Part shown: piece after piece, positions 7,304-8,725 of the stretch
Numbering within the stretch: the stretch's first letter is position 1
How the letters are laid out: each line of letters opens with the position of its first letter
Source: Actinomycetales bacterium
GTDB taxonomy: Bacteria > Actinomycetota > Actinomycetes > Actinomycetales > Microbacteriaceae
DNA: 8,725 bases
Assembly (NCBI GenBank): GCA_015655255.1
Contig: JAATFJ010000124.1
Location: forward strand, 1 to 8,725
Direction: 5' to 3'
The notes under the pieces: generated by a model
Seen by the model: only the letters and a program-made list of their open reading frames with translations
What the model was told of the DNA's origin: nothing
The model's database searches: none
Translations under genes and position numbers: made by a program

Positions 7304-7341
7304 GATTCAGTAATCATACTGAATGTCATTCAGTTTTAAAG
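7304..7341 (-). promoter_or_regulatory. Candidate leaderless promoter of the Bcr/CflA-tetR gene pair
   Basis: On the minus strand TATGAT (7318-7313) fits a -10 box and places the transcription start at about 7306-7303, at or next to the ATG at 7303, which explains the absence of a ribosome binding site. The matching -35 at 17-base spacing, CTTTAA (7341-7336), is weak. The spacer is almost filled by the palindrome at 7318-7334, so a bound repressor would block polymerase. This is read by eye only. Confidence 0.45.
7318..7334. promoter_or_regulatory. 17-bp perfect palindrome, candidate TetR operator
   Basis: ACTGAATG-T-CATTCAGT has 8-base arms around one central base, matching the size of many TetR-family operators. 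It includes the stop codon of the upstream MFS gene (7326-7328) and touches the proposed -10 box. A further half-site ATTCAGT at 7305-7311 makes a second inverted pair with 7318-7324 at a 6-base spacing. The site lies before the gene co-transcribed with the TetR gene, and no second copy of the half-site pair was noticed in the window. Link to the TetR protein is inferred from position. Confidence 0.6.
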
Positions 7342-8516
7342 TCGACCGCGCTCTTCTCCGGACGCCGTGCAAGGCGGAGCAGGAGGATCGCGGCGATGAC
7401 CTGCGCCGCCGCCACGCACACCCAGATCCCCGTACCTCCCACGAACGAGAAGGCGACCCCGAAGAGGAGCGGTCCTCCCCCGCTCCCCGCATAGGAGCCC
7501 GTCTGCACGAGCCCCGTCGCGCTCGGAGTCGACGCACCGGCCATACGGGAGACCACATAGTGCGTGAGCCCCGTCCACCCCCATCCGATGCCGAGAGCAA
7601 GCACCACCCCGACGGAGAAGAGGAGCGGGTCCGGCATCGCCATGAGCAGCGCGCCGACTCCCCCGATCGCGAGGAGAGACGAGGCGAGCGGAAGGGCGAT
7701 GCGTCCCGCCGTGCGATCTGCCGCGCGCCCGCTGACGATCCGGACGACCGCGCCGCACAGGCTTCCGGCGCTGAGCACACCGCCGGCGAGCGCAAGATCG
7801 ACCCCGCGGTCGACCCCGGCGGTCACCGCATAGGACGCGATCGCTCCGGCGGCACCGGCACCCAGAGTCGTCGCGCACGTGAGCTGCAGCAGATAGCGCC
7901 GCAGTGCCGGGGACAGCGCCGTATCGCCGCGGCGACGGCGCTCCCCGCCTCGACGACGCGGCCCCCACAACAGGAAGCAGCCCGCGAGGAGAACCGTGAC
8001 GAGGGCGGCGAGGCCGAATCCCCATTTCCAGCCGAATGCGATGGCGACGATCGGCACCGACAGCCCCGCAAGGAAACTGGCGATCGGCACCGCGCCCTGT
8101 TTGATCCCGAGCGCCGTCGCCGCGCGACGCGCTGCGACGCGGGAAGTGAGCATGCCATTGGAGGCAGGATGCCCCAGGGCGTTCGCGGCGCCGCCTACCG
8201 CCGCCCAGACGGCGAGCATCTGCCAGGTGGAAGCGAGGCACCAGCTCCCCGCCAGGGCACCGGCGGCGAGCGCAATGCTGAGCACTGTCGCCCACCAGAC
8301 GCCGAGGACGCCGATGATGCGCCCCGATGCCAGAGAGACGAGCGCCGCCGCCCCCCAATACACCGCCACCGAGACGCCGAGCGCCCAATCCGGCGCCGCG
8401 AGGCTCTCCTGGATCTGCACGAAGAGCGCGCCGAGGAGGAAGACGGGGAGGCTCCCGGAAATGGTCGTTCCGACGGCGAAGAGCACAGCGGAGCGGCCGC
8501 CGTCGCGGCTGCTCAT
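7326..8516 (-). CDS. MFS transporter (CynX/NimT-like group)
   Basis: Inner-membrane protein of 396 residues with two halves of about six membrane segments joined by a very basic cytoplasmic loop (184-207, rich in Arg). The first segment is about 9-31. Features include SGRIIGVLGVWWATVLS in the TM2-TM3 loop region, where MFS motif A normally lies but is degenerate here, GGAANALGHPASNGMLTSRVAARRAATALGIKQGAVP (a stretch around 108-143) and GLVQTGSYAGSGGGPLLFG in the second half. The pattern resembles CynX/NimT-like MFS proteins, which move small organic molecules; the direction of transport is not clear. The ATG at 8516 overlaps the upstream stop as ATGA without a visible Shine-Dalgarno, pointing to coupling with the M81-like gene. 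The gap to the next MFS gene is 22 bp. The two MFS proteins are not alike, so this is not a tandem duplication. Confidence 0.88.
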   Translation of the reverse strand: MSSRDGGRSAVLFAVGTTISGSLPVFLLGALFVQIQESLAAPDWALGVSVAVYWGAAALVSLASGRIIGVLGVWWATVLSIALAAGALAGSWCLASTWQMLAVWAAVGGAANALGHPASNGMLTSRVAARRAATALGIKQGAVPIASFLAGLSVPIVAIAFGWKWGFGLAALVTVLLAGCFLLWGPRRRGGERRRRGDTALSPALRRYLLQLTCATTLGAGAAGAIASYAVTAGVDRGVDLALAGGVLSAGSLCGAVVRIVSGRAADRTAGRIALPLASSLLAIGGVGALLMAMPDPLLFSVGVVLALGIGWGWTGLTHYVVSRMAGASTPSATGLVQTGSYAGSGGGPLLFGVAFSFVGGTGIWVCVAAAQVIAAILLLRLARRPEKSAVDFKTE

Positions 8517-8725
8517 CCCGCGGAGCGGAGGAGAACCGGCGTCAGCGTCGCCGTGAAATCCCGATCCAGCGGGTACATCGGCCGCGTCCAGTGCCGGATC
8601 GGCAAACGGGGGAAGTCCAGATCCGTCCCTCCCGGAGTGAGGGCGAGGAAGGCCTGCGCCGCCCGTGCGGTCTGGCTGGGGAACTGGTAGCCGTTCTTCA
8701 CGACCACGAGGTCGTAGCCGTCCAG
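8513..8725 (-). CDS. C-terminal end of an M81 (MlrC-like) family metallopeptidase, partial
   Basis: Seventy codons and a stop; the start lies beyond the right edge. The segment DGYDLVVVKNGY, then FLALTPGGTDLDFPRLP and RPMYPLD near the end, follows the pattern of the MlrC C-terminal domain (VVVK-GY, then PG-T, LPYR, RP-(I/Y)(F/Y)PLD). MlrC of microcystin degraders cleaves short linear peptides; most family members have unknown substrates and are often found near peptide ABC transporters. The catalytic metal-binding part is outside the window, so activity cannot be judged. The stop overlaps the MFS start at 8516 as ATGA, so the two proteins are probably made together and may serve the same substrate. 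Confidence 0.72.
   Translation of the reverse strand: MDGYDLVVVKNGYQFPSQTARAAQAFLALTPGGTDLDFPRLPIRHWTRPMYPLDRDFTATLTPVLLRSAG

Noticed and set aside
6059..8516. Tandem MFS genes as a recent duplication
   Set aside because: The proteins belong to different MFS groups and share no obvious sequence; one has a clear motif A and the other a degenerate one.
7323..8690. Plus-strand open frame of 455 codons
   Set aside because: Arg/Glu/Pro-rich translation, entirely opposite a clear MFS membrane protein.

Overview
The window is a high-GC stretch in which every credible gene lies on the minus strand, so it is read from high to low coordinates. The codon use is strongly G/C-ending and the gene ends overlap tightly (ATGA). 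Together with a fused permease/ATPase for peptide uptake, this suggests an actinobacterium, possibly Microbacteriaceae. The genus is a guess from style, not from a marker gene.

Right part (8725 down to 5440): the last 70 residues of a protein resembling the C-terminus of M81 (MlrC-like) metallopeptidases overlap by ATGA with a 12-TM MFS transporter of CynX/NimT-like character (7326-8516). After only 22 bp comes a second, unrelated MFS transporter of the Bcr/CflA drug-efflux type (6059-7303). The short gap and the end of the upstream gene hold a perfect 17-bp palindrome plus a third half-site, overlapping a plausible -10 box for a leaderless transcript. The Bcr/CflA gene overlaps by ATGA with a TetR-family regulator (5440-6062), whose reading frame is broken by an apparent one-base loss in a run of four G (minus strand) inside the DNA-binding domain.

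Middle (5175-5439): a 265-bp gene-free stretch, visibly AT-richer than its flanks, with an inverted repeat TTACG-N4-CGTAA and several TTGCG-type words. It most likely holds the promoter and control sites of the transporter operon to its left.

Left part (5174 down to 1): an oligopeptide/dipeptide-type ABC importer in the order permease 1 (DppB-like), permease 2 fused to ATPase 1 (DppC-DppD in one 609-residue chain), ATPase 2 (DppF-like), then a family 5 substrate-binding lipoprotein that runs off the left edge. The first three genes overlap by ATGA; the binding-protein gene follows after 86 bp with its own ribosome binding site.

Working picture (inference): a peptide or peptide-like compound is taken up by the ABC system, an M81-type hydrolase may act on such a compound in the cytoplasm, and two MFS carriers move related substrates or products across the membrane. 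The TetR protein would control the Bcr/CflA gene and itself through the palindrome. No mobile element, RNA gene or CRISPR array was seen. No wholly new system is evident; the points most worth checking are the regulator frameshift, the operator/leaderless promoter and the permease-ATPase fusion.
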